Below are positions 9,901-17,148 of a DNA stretch of 50,110 nt, in pieces. Position 1 is the stretch's first letter; the number at the start of each line of letters is the position of its first letter. The DNA comes from Hymenobacter profundi (lineage in GTDB: Bacteria > Bacteroidota > Bacteroidia > Cytophagales > Hymenobacteraceae), in assembly GCF_019334315.1 (NCBI RefSeq), contig NZ_JAHWGL010000025.1, forward strand, positions 1 through 50,110, written 5' to 3'. The notes under the pieces were generated by a model. That model saw only the letters and a list, made by a program, of their open reading frames with translations, was not told where the DNA came from and did no database searches. A program made the position numbers and the translations under genes.

Positions 9901-10001
9901 GTGCCCCGCACCGTGGCAGATTGGGCAAAGGCTGTCGTAATCGACAAGCAGAAAAGCAGTAGGTACGCGGCGTACCATCGCGGGGGGAAGAAGTTTTTCA
10001 T
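6927..10001 (-). CDS. SusC/RagA-family TonB-dependent outer-membrane transporter
   Basis: 1024 residues. Signal peptide (cleavage near AFA-QS), then a carboxypeptidase-regulatory-like beta domain (about 28-105, VRGTVRDETGTGLPGVTV), a plug domain (about 115-230, starting VVVVGYGSQEKR and including LYVVDGLPV) and a 22-strand barrel to the C terminus, which ends in Phe as in outer-membrane proteins. There is no STN signalling domain, so no partner anti-sigma factor is expected. It is the first gene of the susC-susD-GH30-GH2 locus and imports the oligosaccharide by TonB-driven transport. A LacI-type palindrome and a possible -7 box lie about 165-215 nt upstream. Confidence 0.95.
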   Translation of the reverse strand: MKNFFPPRWYAAYLLLFCLSITTAFAQSATVRGTVRDETGTGLPGVTVLLKGTTTGTATGSDGNFSLDVPDANAGVLQFSFVGYKQQEVAIGGRTTLNVSLGTDNQVMSEVVVVGYGSQEKRTLTNAVTTVQGEELSKLTVADVGSALQGKAAGVTVVGAGSEPGSAPQILIRGISTINGNSPLYVVDGLPVANIDYLNPKDIATLSVLKDAASAAIYGSRAANGVVLITTKAGVKGEPRITVDGTFGVSNPTNVPNMASASEYARIMNLAATNSGNAAVYPNPEQYTQTTDWWKQIARRGITQNYSVGLSGGSDKVVYSTGLSYFKERGLVQGSDFDRLALRMKSEYQATKRLKIGEDFNISMTSRNYLNSGSLFRDAFNDDPITPARVPGTSGNPYDYYGASPTDVGNPLATVERNDDKRKQYFLVGTVYANYEFIPGLIAETRFGTNNNVYRRNNFNPFYTIDANERNQVNSVVREHNIEINWNNTNTLNYTHAFGDHNVSALAAVTLERFQTNTEYTSGQGIPSNDPSLRYPDAATTGFAIGGNTFTNTIASLIGRVNYDYRGKYLLGASIRRDGASVFPTDNRWGTFPSVSVGWLVSEESFLKNQNALNFAKLRASWGRVGNQNIASLTNSAYTGTIGRTYYVTGPDRTLQLGAVQGNVPNPNVKWETVEDYDIGVDLGLLQNRLTLTADVFRRNTYDMLMFQSIPGHAGYGYNSPVTNVGSMNTNGLDFTVGYAETKGDFTYGLSVNATRAISKIDKLANGQAIYSGNTPIFGRPSKTEEGGYVGAFYGYQNTGIFQNQGEVDAYRSAGGTLIQPNAKPGDFRFADLNGDGVIDEKDQKYIGNPTPDLTFGVNLTMGYKGFDLQASLIGSLGNDIVNANKGWWYSGSYNYNKIAGLENMAWSGEGTSNSVPRIVANDNNQNLTRFSNFYVENGSYARLRNLQLGYTFTKGVNTMLHTSSLRLYVSAQNLLTFTNYSGVDPEIGYGRSYTDGASALNRGVDLGNYPTARTFLVGANIGF

Positions 10002-10164
10002 ACAGATGAGTTGGTGGATTTAGGAGAAGATTGAATGCAACTATAGGCGGCGCGGCGGCGACTCTTCGGCAAGTGAATCCTGTCTACCACTTTCCATTTA
10101 TTCGCCTACCCTAGAGAAGCAGCATGCCGCTTTAGAGCAGCTTATAAGACGTGCCCTACCGTTC

Positions 10165-10176
10165 GCAATCGTTTGC
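10165..10176. promoter_or_regulatory. LacI-type operator candidate upstream of susC
   Basis: GCAATCGTTTGC is a near-perfect palindrome with GCAA/TTGC arms around a central CG, the hallmark of LacI/PurR-family operators (GCAAACGTTTGC type). It lies about 165 nt upstream of the susC start and, if the box at 10208-10215 is used, about 30 nt downstream of transcription start, a repressing position. Confidence 0.5.
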
Positions 10177-10207
10177 AAAACACACGGTACCAAGGCGTTT
10201 TCAGAAG

Positions 10208-10215
10208 CAAAACTA
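10208..10215 (-). promoter_or_regulatory. Possible -7 element for susC
   Basis: On the minus strand the sequence is TAGTTTTG, matching the Bacteroidota TAnnTTTG -7 consensus. No TTG is seen at the usual distance upstream, so the promoter is incomplete or activator-dependent. Confidence 0.3.
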
Positions 10216-10390
10216 CGGTCTCCTGCTGTCTACGGGCGGGGGTATTCTCGTGAAAAGGCGGGGGTATTTTAGGTCCTGAGTGCGTCTAACAGCTATTTGA
10301 GGCCGTCATTTTCGCATACCGTCACAGGGTGCCTACTGCTCTGCTGGCGTGTGTGCCGGGCGCGCGCACTTACCGGTTCCGCATCTGTGA

Positions 10391-10416
10391 CGCGCACGGT
10401 CGCGCACGGTCGCGCA
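10391..10416. repeat. Short tandem repeat
   Basis: The 10-nt unit CGCGCACGGT occurs twice in a row, followed by a partial third copy (CGCGCA). It is in noncoding DNA. No function can be inferred. Confidence 0.7.
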
Positions 10417-10483
10417 ATCAAGCCGAACGTTTCAGATGGGGCAGCGGTGCAGGCAGACGCGCGCTAGCCTTCCCTACCCGTTG

Positions 10484-10548
10484 CCACCAAAAAAACTTGC
10501 TCTTGACGAACGGAAGATTCCGTTTATCAAGAGCAGGTTTTTTGGTGG
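10484..10548. terminator. Long hairpin, likely bidirectional terminator
   Basis: Outer arms starting CCACCAAAAAA and ending TTTTTTGGTGG pair almost perfectly, continue through TGCTCTTGA/TCAAGAGCA, then an inner GAACGGAA/TTCCGTT-like stem. The A/T tracts at the stem base give a T-rich 3' side on both strands. It lies about 80 nt after the stop of the dehydrogenase gene (10631-11860). Confidence 0.65.
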
Positions 10549-10630
10549 AGATAGGAAGCGGGTAGTCGATTATTAAAGCGCCCCTACCCTGCGCTTACTG
10601 CGTTGCGGCGCGAAGCCTGGAAAACGAGTG

Positions 10631-11860
10631 CTACGATCTATCAATCCGGTACAACCGGCCCTGATCGGTAATGGCATACAAGGCGCCGTCGCTACCCTGG
10701 GTGATGGCGCGGAATCGCTGCTCCTCGCTTGCTAGCAACCGTTCTTCGCCTACTACCCGGTTGTTGTCGATAACCAGGCGAACAATGTGCATACCGCTCA
10801 GCGAGCCGATGAACAGATTGTTCTGCCACTCCGCTATTCGATTCCCGCTGTAAAAGGTCATGCCGCTGGGCGATACCACCGGGTCCCAGTAATACACGGG
10901 CTGTTGCAATCCTTCCTGTTGCTGAATGCTGCTGCCAATGGGCTGCCCACTGTATTCGATACCGTAGGTGATGGTAGGCCAGCCGTAATTGGCACCCGCT
11001 TGCAGGCGGTTTATTTCGTCGCCGCCGCGAGGGCCGTGCTCACTCTGCCATACCTCACCGGTAACGGGGTGGATAGCCAGTCCCTGCGGATTCCGGTGTC
11101 CGATGGAGTACAGCTCGGATAGGGCGCCTGCCTGCGCAAACACCGGGTTGCCGGGTGCGGGCTGCCCGTCTTTGGTGATGCGGATAATCTTGCCCAGAGC
11201 CGACGTGACCAACTGGGCCTGGGGCCGGGTCACCAAATCCGACCGTTCGCCGGTGCTCACCAGCAGGTTGCCGGTGCGGTCGAACACCACCCTACCTCCG
11301 TAGTGCAGCGTGCCGGCATAGGCCGGCTCGGCCCGGTAAATAACGGTGGCCCCTTCAATCGTTCGTTCATCGGTAGCCAGCTTGCCTTTGGCAATGGCTG
11401 TTACGTTGCCGCCGGGGCGGGCTTCCGAAAACGACCAGTACACCATCCGGTTCGTGGCGAAAGCAGGGTCGAGGCATACGCCCATCAGTCCGCCCTGCCC
11501 GGCTGGGTTCACCGCCGGAATGCCCGTAATCGGCTCACTGACTGTACCGGAAGCCGTAACGATGCGCATGCGCCCGGCCTTCTCGGTCACTAGCACGCGC
11601 CCATCAGGTAGCCCGGTGATGCCCCACGGACTGGTCAGAGAAGACGTGATGACATCCGCACGGTAGCTGGCGGTGGTGGTCACGCCCCCTACCCTGGTTT
11701 GCCCGGCAAAAGCTGGCTTGTAAGTGGTGTTGGGGGCCTTGGTTTCCACAGGCTCTGTGGTAGGGCCAGGCGTAACCGGGTCGGTAACCTGTTGTTTCTC
11801 ATCTGAACACGAGAGCAAGACCAAAGAAGAACCAAGCAGAAAAAGCAGACGATGTTTCAT
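10631..11860 (-). CDS. Glucose/sorbosone dehydrogenase-family (PQQ type) lipoprotein
   Basis: 409 residues. The lipobox LLSC puts the lipidated cysteine at residue 18, followed by a Thr/Pro-rich linker (about 25-45). The six-bladed propeller of the GSDH family covers about 65-405. Conserved pieces include ITGLPDGRVLVTEKAGRM, LHYGGR (His186), SIGHRNPQG (His255) and EHGPRGGDE, which line the PQQ and sugar site in soluble glucose dehydrogenase. Family members oxidise aldoses at the cell surface and pass electrons to an acceptor, but many of these lipoproteins have no proven substrate. It is monocistronic, followed by a strong hairpin and divergent from the DUF1223 gene. Confidence 0.88.
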   Translation of the reverse strand: MKHRLLFLLGSSLVLLSCSDEKQQVTDPVTPGPTTEPVETKAPNTTYKPAFAGQTRVGGVTTTASYRADVITSSLTSPWGITGLPDGRVLVTEKAGRMRIVTASGTVSEPITGIPAVNPAGQGGLMGVCLDPAFATNRMVYWSFSEARPGGNVTAIAKGKLATDERTIEGATVIYRAEPAYAGTLHYGGRVVFDRTGNLLVSTGERSDLVTRPQAQLVTSALGKIIRITKDGQPAPGNPVFAQAGALSELYSIGHRNPQGLAIHPVTGEVWQSEHGPRGGDEINRLQAGANYGWPTITYGIEYSGQPIGSSIQQQEGLQQPVYYWDPVVSPSGMTFYSGNRIAEWQNNLFIGSLSGMHIVRLVIDNNRVVGEERLLASEEQRFRAITQGSDGALYAITDQGRLYRIDRS

Positions 11861-12080
11861 AGAATGCAGAGTGAAGTGGAGAAACGGCCCGTTGAGTAGG
11901 AGTAGTATCGTTCGTACTCCGGATACGGCCTTACCATTTCTCGTCTACGTTGATCAGCACAGTTCGTAGGAAAACGCCTCCATACTACTCTCTACGTAAG
12001 CCCATCGGTGCCAGAAAGCAGCAATGAACTACCCGCTGTGAATGGCTGTCTTCCGTATACTTCTCAGCAGTGTATAGTCT

Positions 12081-12887
12081 ATGAAAACCGTTTTCCTTTC
12101 GCTGCTCAGCGCGGGTGTGCTGGCCAGCGTGGCCCTACCCTATGCCAGCAAGTTAGCTCCCAAAACCAGTGCTCCTACCCTGCCAGCCGCTGCTCGCGTG
12201 CCCGTGGTTGTGGAGCTGTTCACCTCAGAAGGATGCTCTAGCTGCCCCGCCGCCGACGCCACGTTGCGCGAGTTGGCTGCCACGCAGCCGGTGTCCGGTG
12301 TGGAGATAGTGGCGCTGGGGGAACACGTGGATTATTGGAACCGCCTGGGGTGGAAAGACGCTTACTCATCGGCGCAGTTTACGGAGCGGCAACGGCAGTA
12401 TGCCGCCCGGTTTGGCACCGGTTCCTACACCCCGCAGGCCGTGGTGAATGGCCAAACGGAGCTAGTAGGCAGCCAGCGGCAGAAGCTCGCGGCGGCTATA
12501 GCGCAGGCCGTTACGGCTCCACGCGCCACCATTCGCCTCACGCGCCCCAACCCGACCAGCATACACGTGCAAGTGTCCTCCCTACCCACCGGCGCAAAGC
12601 AAAGCCAGGTACTGCTGGCCCTTACCGAAAGGGGGCTGTCGTCGCAGGTAGGGCGGGGCGAAAATGCCGGGCGTTTGCTGCGCCACGCGCCCGTCGTGCG
12701 GGCTTTGCGCACCGTGGGCACGGTAGACGGCGCGGGCAGTTTCGCCGCTACGGTGCCACTACAGTTGGCAGCGCAGTGGCAAGCTGCGGAGGTGCGTGCC
12801 GTTGTGCTGGTGCAGGAAACTGCATCGCGGCGCATTGTGGGCGCGGCGAGCCTGGCTGTAGATGCTGGTGCTGACGCTACACCATAG
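12081..12887 (+). CDS. DUF1223 thioredoxin-like secreted protein
   Basis: 268 residues. An N-terminal hydrophobic signal segment (about 1-22) is followed by the DUF1223 signature VVELFTSEGCSSCPAAD, with a CxxC-type pair at Cys52 and Cys55, and by EHVDYWNRLGWKD and TPQAVVNG, which fit a thioredoxin fold. The role is probably redox handling outside the cytoplasm; no partner is known. The last third (about 150-268) is a beta-rich domain common in this family. It is a single gene, ended by the hairpin at 12905-12937 and convergent with the rhodopsin gene. Confidence 0.88.
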   Translation: MKTVFLSLLSAGVLASVALPYASKLAPKTSAPTLPAAARVPVVVELFTSEGCSSCPAADATLRELAATQPVSGVEIVALGEHVDYWNRLGWKDAYSSAQFTERQRQYAARFGTGSYTPQAVVNGQTELVGSQRQKLAAAIAQAVTAPRATIRLTRPNPTSIHVQVSSLPTGAKQSQVLLALTERGLSSQVGRGENAGRLLRHAPVVRALRTVGTVDGAGSFAATVPLQLAAQWQAAEVRAVVLVQETASRRIVGAASLAVDAGADATP

Positions 12888-12904
12888 ATGCGCCAAAAGC
12901 CAAA

Positions 12905-12937
12905 AGCGCCATGTTGCTCAATCAGCAACATGGCGCT
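12905..12937. terminator. Bidirectional terminator hairpin
   Basis: A perfect 14-bp stem: AGCGCCATGTTGCT (12905-12918), loop CAATC, and its exact reverse complement (12924-12937), followed by a CTTCTCT tract and preceded by an A-rich tract. It sits between the convergent DUF1223 and rhodopsin genes. Confidence 0.85.
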
Positions 12938-12963
12938 CTTCTCTATACTATCGTGCTGGGTAG

Positions 12964-13800
12964 CTAGTTGATCTGGTAGGCTGGTTGCGTGGCCTCCTTG
13001 GGCACCCGCTCGTCGAGGAGCGTTTTGCCGGCCAGGTACACGACCACCGATAGCCCTACCTTATTAATGATGTCGGCCACGGAAAACGACAGGTGAATCC
13101 AGTTCATGTCAATGTCGAGCACCGACAGCACGTAGCCCAGCGGGTACACGCCCCAGGTGGTAACCGTAGACAGTGCAATGATTTTGAACGACTTGCGCTC
13201 GATGGGCTTGGCTTGATCCTTGAAGCGGTTCCAGAGACGATACAGCACAAACGGCACCACTAGGTAGCCCACCGTAGATACGGCGCCCCAGAACAGCTTC
13301 GGCCCTACCAAGATATGCCCGGCAGCATCCAGCTGCTGCTCGCCGATGTAGCCCGTGAGCACCATAAAGAAGTCGGCCAGCAAGAGCGCCGTAATGGCCC
13401 CTTTGGCCTTAGAAGACTCTACGCGCAGCATCGACACCATTTTCAGCAGCAATAGCGGCGTGGTCACAGCCCAGTCCATGTAGCGGTACTGCCCGATGGC
13501 GTTGTAGCTGGTGCGAATCAGCTCCTGCCGCTCCGCCTCCGTGCCCAACGCCGACAAATCGGCCAGCATGTGCCGGTAGTAGTCCTGAATGAAGTAGTAC
13601 GATAGGCCCGCCACGGCCGCAATAATGGCGCCCATCACCCGCGTGATGCGGTGCTCGGGCACGATGCTGTTGTGGGTGGTCAGCGTGAAAATGAGGTTGG
13701 CTAGGAAGGCATACATGGCCACCAGCATAAAGAAGTACACGACCATGGACAGGACGCCTACGTTGGCCGCGGTGGGCACAAAAATGTCGGAAAGGTGCAT
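12964..13800 (-). CDS. Microbial (type 1) rhodopsin, likely proton pump with DTK motif
   Basis: 278 residues, seven membrane helices. Helix C reads RYMDWAVTTPLLLLK: Arg106, Asp109 (Schiff-base counterion), Thr113 and, at the usual proton-donor place, Lys120. Helix G holds Asp243 and the retinal lysine Lys247 (SVADIINK). Leu117 at the spectral-tuning site predicts green absorption. The TGYIGE and WGAVST stretches resemble the xanthorhodopsin/KR2 branch; Gly172 after Trp171 may leave the side opening where carotenoid antennae bind. The Asp at the counterion site argues against a sodium (NDQ) or chloride (NTQ) pump. Lys at the donor site is known from Exiguobacterium rhodopsin. No retinal synthesis gene is nearby. 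It is a single gene preceded by an AT-rich region. Confidence 0.93.
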   Translation of the reverse strand: MHLSDIFVPTAANVGVLSMVVYFFMLVAMYAFLANLIFTLTTHNSIVPEHRITRVMGAIIAAVAGLSYYFIQDYYRHMLADLSALGTEAERQELIRTSYNAIGQYRYMDWAVTTPLLLLKMVSMLRVESSKAKGAITALLLADFFMVLTGYIGEQQLDAAGHILVGPKLFWGAVSTVGYLVVPFVLYRLWNRFKDQAKPIERKSFKIIALSTVTTWGVYPLGYVLSVLDIDMNWIHLSFSVADIINKVGLSVVVYLAGKTLLDERVPKEATQPAYQIN

Positions 13801-14117
13801 GAAAGAAAAGGGTTTGGTGGAGGAAAGAATTTGTCTCTCTTCTACGCGCTTTTCAACACCTGTAATATGACAAATTAATGATATTTATTATACATTTTCT
13901 AGCTCGTCAGTCACTTAATATAAAGAGGTGAATATCAGGTGAATTGCCAAAATTATTTACTACGCTGGCTGCATCTATAACACGCAAATGCATACGCCCG
14001 CACAATGGAAACACGCGGCACGGACAAGTCGCGTTGGAGACCCGAGACCGGAAAGCTTGCTTCAAGGCCACGCTTTACTTTATGTTTTTACTATTAAAGC
14101 AACAGTTACTATATACC
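13801..14117. other. AT-rich intergenic region upstream of rhodopsin
   Basis: 317 nt with low GC. It should hold the rhodopsin promoter. TTAATTTG on the minus strand (complement of 13871-13878) differs by one base from TAnnTTTG, but no TTG lies at the proper distance. A 94-codon plus-strand frame (13944-14228) overlaps the opposite-strand gene and lacks protein-like features, so it is not called. Confidence 0.5.
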
Positions 14118-14630
14118 TCAACCTTTGAATTCTCTAGCAAGAAAAGAAATAACCAATTTTTCAAATTCTATAAACTTTTGAAAAGGAAAGTCGCTACGCC
14201 TATTTTCTGCATAACTTTTTTCTTTTAACAGAAGAAATGTTTTCTTCAGTTGCATGTAACATATTACCAGCAATGATTTTAGTTTAATTTCAAAGCTGAC
14301 TGTCCGTTCAAAACCAGTTATTTTACTACCCCAGTCCTCACGAAAACCCTGCACATCAACTAGTACTGCATCGTGACGAGATTCCAACCTAGTTATTGTT
14401 ATTCTCTCGCCACCTGGTTCGCCATACCAAAAGAACTCCGTGTTCTTCTCACTATGAAGCAGGCTAATGAGCGACTGAATAAGATCTTCATAGGGGTCAT
14501 TAAAAATATGAGTTATTGCTAATTCATAAGGCTTCCCTTTTATATAGATAAAGCAGGTGCTCCAACCATGCGGATTCATTGTTAGAATCAAATCGATATC
14601 ATCTGTATCAGACAGTGTCGTTGAATTCAT
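14118..14630 (-). CDS. Hypothetical 170-residue cytoplasmic protein, AT-rich gene
   Basis: I do not recognise the family with certainty. The protein has no signal peptide or membrane segment. The first half reads like a compact alpha/beta fold with a STCFIYIKGKPYEL strand, a DPYEDLIQSLISLLH helix, a FFWYGEPGGERI turn and a DAVLVDVQGF strand. The second half is helical and Lys/Phe-rich. The W-x-EPGG hairpin is reminiscent of small proteins often found among polymorphic-toxin immunity genes, but that is only a resemblance. Base composition is far more AT-rich than that of its neighbours, pointing to recent transfer. It starts 21 nt after the GH92 stop on the same strand. Confidence 0.6.
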   Translation of the reverse strand: MNSTTLSDTDDIDLILTMNPHGWSTCFIYIKGKPYELAITHIFNDPYEDLIQSLISLLHSEKNTEFFWYGEPGGERITITRLESRHDAVLVDVQGFREDWGSKITGFERTVSFEIKLKSLLVICYMQLKKTFLLLKEKSYAENRRSDFPFQKFIEFEKLVISFLAREFKG

Positions 14631-14651
14631 AATTAATTTTCGTATTCTATT

Positions 14652-16946
14652 TCACGGCTTCCCCGCCATCGTAAACACCAACTCCCCACCCTTCACCACA
14701 TCCGCATACGCCAGGAACGGCCGCGTGAGCTTCTGACCGTTTAGACGGGCTTCCTTCACGTACACGTTCTTATCACTCTGGTTTTTGACTTTGATGCGGA
14801 AGGTTTTGCCGTTTTCCAGGTTGATGGTGGCGCCGTACACTGCCGGGCTGCCCAGGGCGTACTCCGGCGAGCCGGGTGCCACGGGGTAGAAGCCCAGCGA
14901 CGAGAAGATGTACCAGGCCGACATCTGGCCGCAGTCGTCGTTGCCGCCGAGGCCATCGGGGGTAGGGCGGTACATTTTGGGCAGGATCATGCGCACGCGG
15001 GCCTGGGTTTTGTAGGGCTGGCTGGTCCAGTTGTAGAGGTAGGCGGCGTGGTGGGCGGGCTCGTTGCCATGCACGTAGTTGCCGATGATGCCGTCGCGGG
15101 TGATATCCTCGGTTTCGGCGAAAAACTCGTCGGGCAGGTGCATGGTAAACAGCGAATCCAGGTGGGGGATGAACTTCTTTTCGCCGCCCATTTTGGCGAT
15201 GAGCGCAGCCGGGTCTTGCGGCACGTAGAGGCTATAGTTCCAAGCGTTACCCTCGATGAAGCCCTGGTCGTTGGTGCTCAGCACGTCGAAGCGCTGACGG
15301 AAGCTGCCGTCGGCGAGGCGAGGGCGCATGAAGCCAATGCGCGAGTCGTAGACGTTCTGCCAGTTCTGGGCGCGCTTGCTGAACTCGGCTTCTACTTCCT
15401 TGTTACCTAACTTCTTAGCTAGCTGCGCAATGCACCAGTCATCGAAGGCGTATTCCAGTGTTTTCGAGACAGAAGCGCCGCTTTTGTCTTCGGGCACGTA
15501 GCCTAGTTGCTCGTAGTAGCCAATGCCATCGTAGCGCTTTTGGTGGGCGGTGGTCACGCAGGCGTCGAGGGCGCGCTGGGCCTGGTCGGCGGGCACCACG
15601 CCTTTCAGCACGGCGTCGGCAATGACGGGCACCGAGTGGTAGCCAATCATGCACCAGTTTTCGTTGGCGTAGTGGCTCCAGATGGGCAGCATGTGCAGGG
15701 TGCTCTGGTCGTAGTGGCTAAGCATCGACTGCACCATATCGGCGTTGCGCTTGGGTTCCAGCAGGTTAAAGAGCGGGTGCAGGGCGCGGTAGGTGTCCCA
15801 GAGTGAGAAGGTAGTGTAGTTGGTGAAACCCTTGGCCTGGTGAATGTTCTGATCGAGGCCGCGGTACTGGCCGTCTACGTCCATGTAGGTGGTCGGGCTG
15901 AGGGCGGCGTGGTACATGGCCGTGTAGAAGTTCTCCTTGTCTATCTTTTTGGGCGACTCAATGGCCACCTTGCCCAGCTGCTCCTGCCACTGTGCCTGCC
16001 CCTGTCGTTTCACCGCCTCAAAGTCCCAGCCGGGTATTTCGGCCCGCAGGTTGCGCAGCGCCCCCTCGGTGCTCACGCCCGACAAGGCCATTTTCACTTT
16101 GATTTTTTCGTTGGCCGTCGTCTTGAAATCGAAGTACAGGCGCAACTGTTCACCGGCCAATTCAGGAAAGTTGTGGGCCTGGTCGAAGCGGCCCCAGAAG
16201 CCGCGGTACACCTGTTTCTTGGAGTAGTTGCGGCTGCCGTAGCTCGCAAACGGCTTCGAAAACGCCATGGCAAAGTACTCCACGCGGGTGCGCGCCCAGC
16301 CGTTGGTTTGGCGGTAACCGGTTATGAGCGAGTCGTTTTCGACCCGCACAAAGGTCCAAACGTTCTTATCGGGGTAGTTGTAGATGCCAGCCGTGAGGTC
16401 GAGGATGATGTGCGCCTGATCGGACTGCGGGAAGGTGTACTGGTGCATCCCTACCCGGTTGGAGGCGGTTAGCTCGGCCAGGATGTTGTGGTCGTCGAGC
16501 TTCACGCGGTAGTAGGCGGGCTCGGCTACCTCGTTCTGGTGCGAAAACCGGGACCGGAAACCCTTCTCCGGCTGGTCGGCGGTGCCGGGGTTGAGCTGGA
16601 GCGGACCGGTGGTAGGCATCACCTGAAAATCGCCCAGATCAGAATGGCCCGTACCGCTGAAGTGGGTGTGCGAGAAACCGACAATGCTTTTATCAGCGTA
16701 TTGATACCCAGCGCAATACTCGTATACCTTGGGGTTGTACTTGCCGTTCAGCTCATAGGGAATGGTATCCGTATCGGGCGAGAGCTGCACCATGCCGAAG
16801 GGCACCGTGGCGCCGGGGTAGGTGTGCCCCATCTTGGCCGTGCCCACCAGCGGGTGGGCGTATTGCACGAGGTTTTCGGTAGAGGCTTTCTGAGCGAAAG
16901 AAGGTAGGGCAGCGAGAAGAAGAGTCGTGAGGGTCAGGCGTTTCAT
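14652..16946 (-). CDS. GH92 alpha-mannosidase, secreted (copy 1)
   Basis: 764 residues with a signal peptide (cleavage near SFA-QK, residue 19). The N-terminal beta-sandwich opens with HPLVGTAKMGHTYPGATVPFGMVQLSPDT, followed by FSHTHFSGTGHSDLGD. The helical barrel includes FIEGNAWNYS (Glu565, the probable general acid) and GGNDDCGQMSAWYIFSSLGFYPV (about 667-690), the conserved acidic motif near the calcium and catalytic base. GH92 enzymes are calcium-dependent inverting exo-alpha-mannosidases that trim N-glycans or mannans. The linkage specificity is not readable. It is separate from the second GH92 at 30652-32973 and stands next to an AT-rich orphan gene. Confidence 0.94.
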   Translation of the reverse strand: MKRLTLTTLLLAALPSFAQKASTENLVQYAHPLVGTAKMGHTYPGATVPFGMVQLSPDTDTIPYELNGKYNPKVYEYCAGYQYADKSIVGFSHTHFSGTGHSDLGDFQVMPTTGPLQLNPGTADQPEKGFRSRFSHQNEVAEPAYYRVKLDDHNILAELTASNRVGMHQYTFPQSDQAHIILDLTAGIYNYPDKNVWTFVRVENDSLITGYRQTNGWARTRVEYFAMAFSKPFASYGSRNYSKKQVYRGFWGRFDQAHNFPELAGEQLRLYFDFKTTANEKIKVKMALSGVSTEGALRNLRAEIPGWDFEAVKRQGQAQWQEQLGKVAIESPKKIDKENFYTAMYHAALSPTTYMDVDGQYRGLDQNIHQAKGFTNYTTFSLWDTYRALHPLFNLLEPKRNADMVQSMLSHYDQSTLHMLPIWSHYANENWCMIGYHSVPVIADAVLKGVVPADQAQRALDACVTTAHQKRYDGIGYYEQLGYVPEDKSGASVSKTLEYAFDDWCIAQLAKKLGNKEVEAEFSKRAQNWQNVYDSRIGFMRPRLADGSFRQRFDVLSTNDQGFIEGNAWNYSLYVPQDPAALIAKMGGEKKFIPHLDSLFTMHLPDEFFAETEDITRDGIIGNYVHGNEPAHHAAYLYNWTSQPYKTQARVRMILPKMYRPTPDGLGGNDDCGQMSAWYIFSSLGFYPVAPGSPEYALGSPAVYGATINLENGKTFRIKVKNQSDKNVYVKEARLNGQKLTRPFLAYADVVKGGELVFTMAGKP

Positions 16947-17148
16947 CAGCTTCAGGTAGGGGCGTTGAAGCTGGGAAGTTAGGAGAAAAGGACGCGAGAA
17001 CGACCTTTCCCGCGCTATTCTATTAGTGCTCGTTTACGGTATAAATCAACATGAAATGTATTATTTTGTTGAATATCAATCATTTAAACAACCACGTTTT
17101 TATTATTTTCTATAAGTTAGAGCTATCACTGACTAACCCTAGCGCTTT

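Larger units (their letters stand above)
10002..10630. other. Noncoding upstream region of susC with regulatory sites
   Basis: About 630 nt without a credible gene. The part nearest susC holds a LacI-type palindrome (10165-10176) and a -7-like box (10208-10215). Further away are a short GC-rich tandem repeat (10391-10416) and a 65-nt hairpin (10484-10548) that probably ends the sugar dehydrogenase transcript. The 78-codon open frame across 10329-10565 has no recognisable features and spans the hairpin, so I do not call it. Confidence 0.6.

Noticed and set aside
10339..10370. GTGTGTGCC...GCGCGCAC as a further copy of the O1-O3 operator
   Set aside because: Only about 5 of 8 arm bases pair and the central spacing differs from GTGTGnnCACAC.
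12964..13800. Sodium- or chloride-pump rhodopsin
   Set aside because: The NDQ or NTQ signature is absent; the counterion Asp109 with Thr113 points to proton pumping.
13944..14228. A 94-codon plus-strand frame near the AT-rich gene
   Set aside because: It overlaps the 3' end of the better supported minus-strand gene; its Lys/Phe-rich tail is what AT-rich DNA gives by chance.
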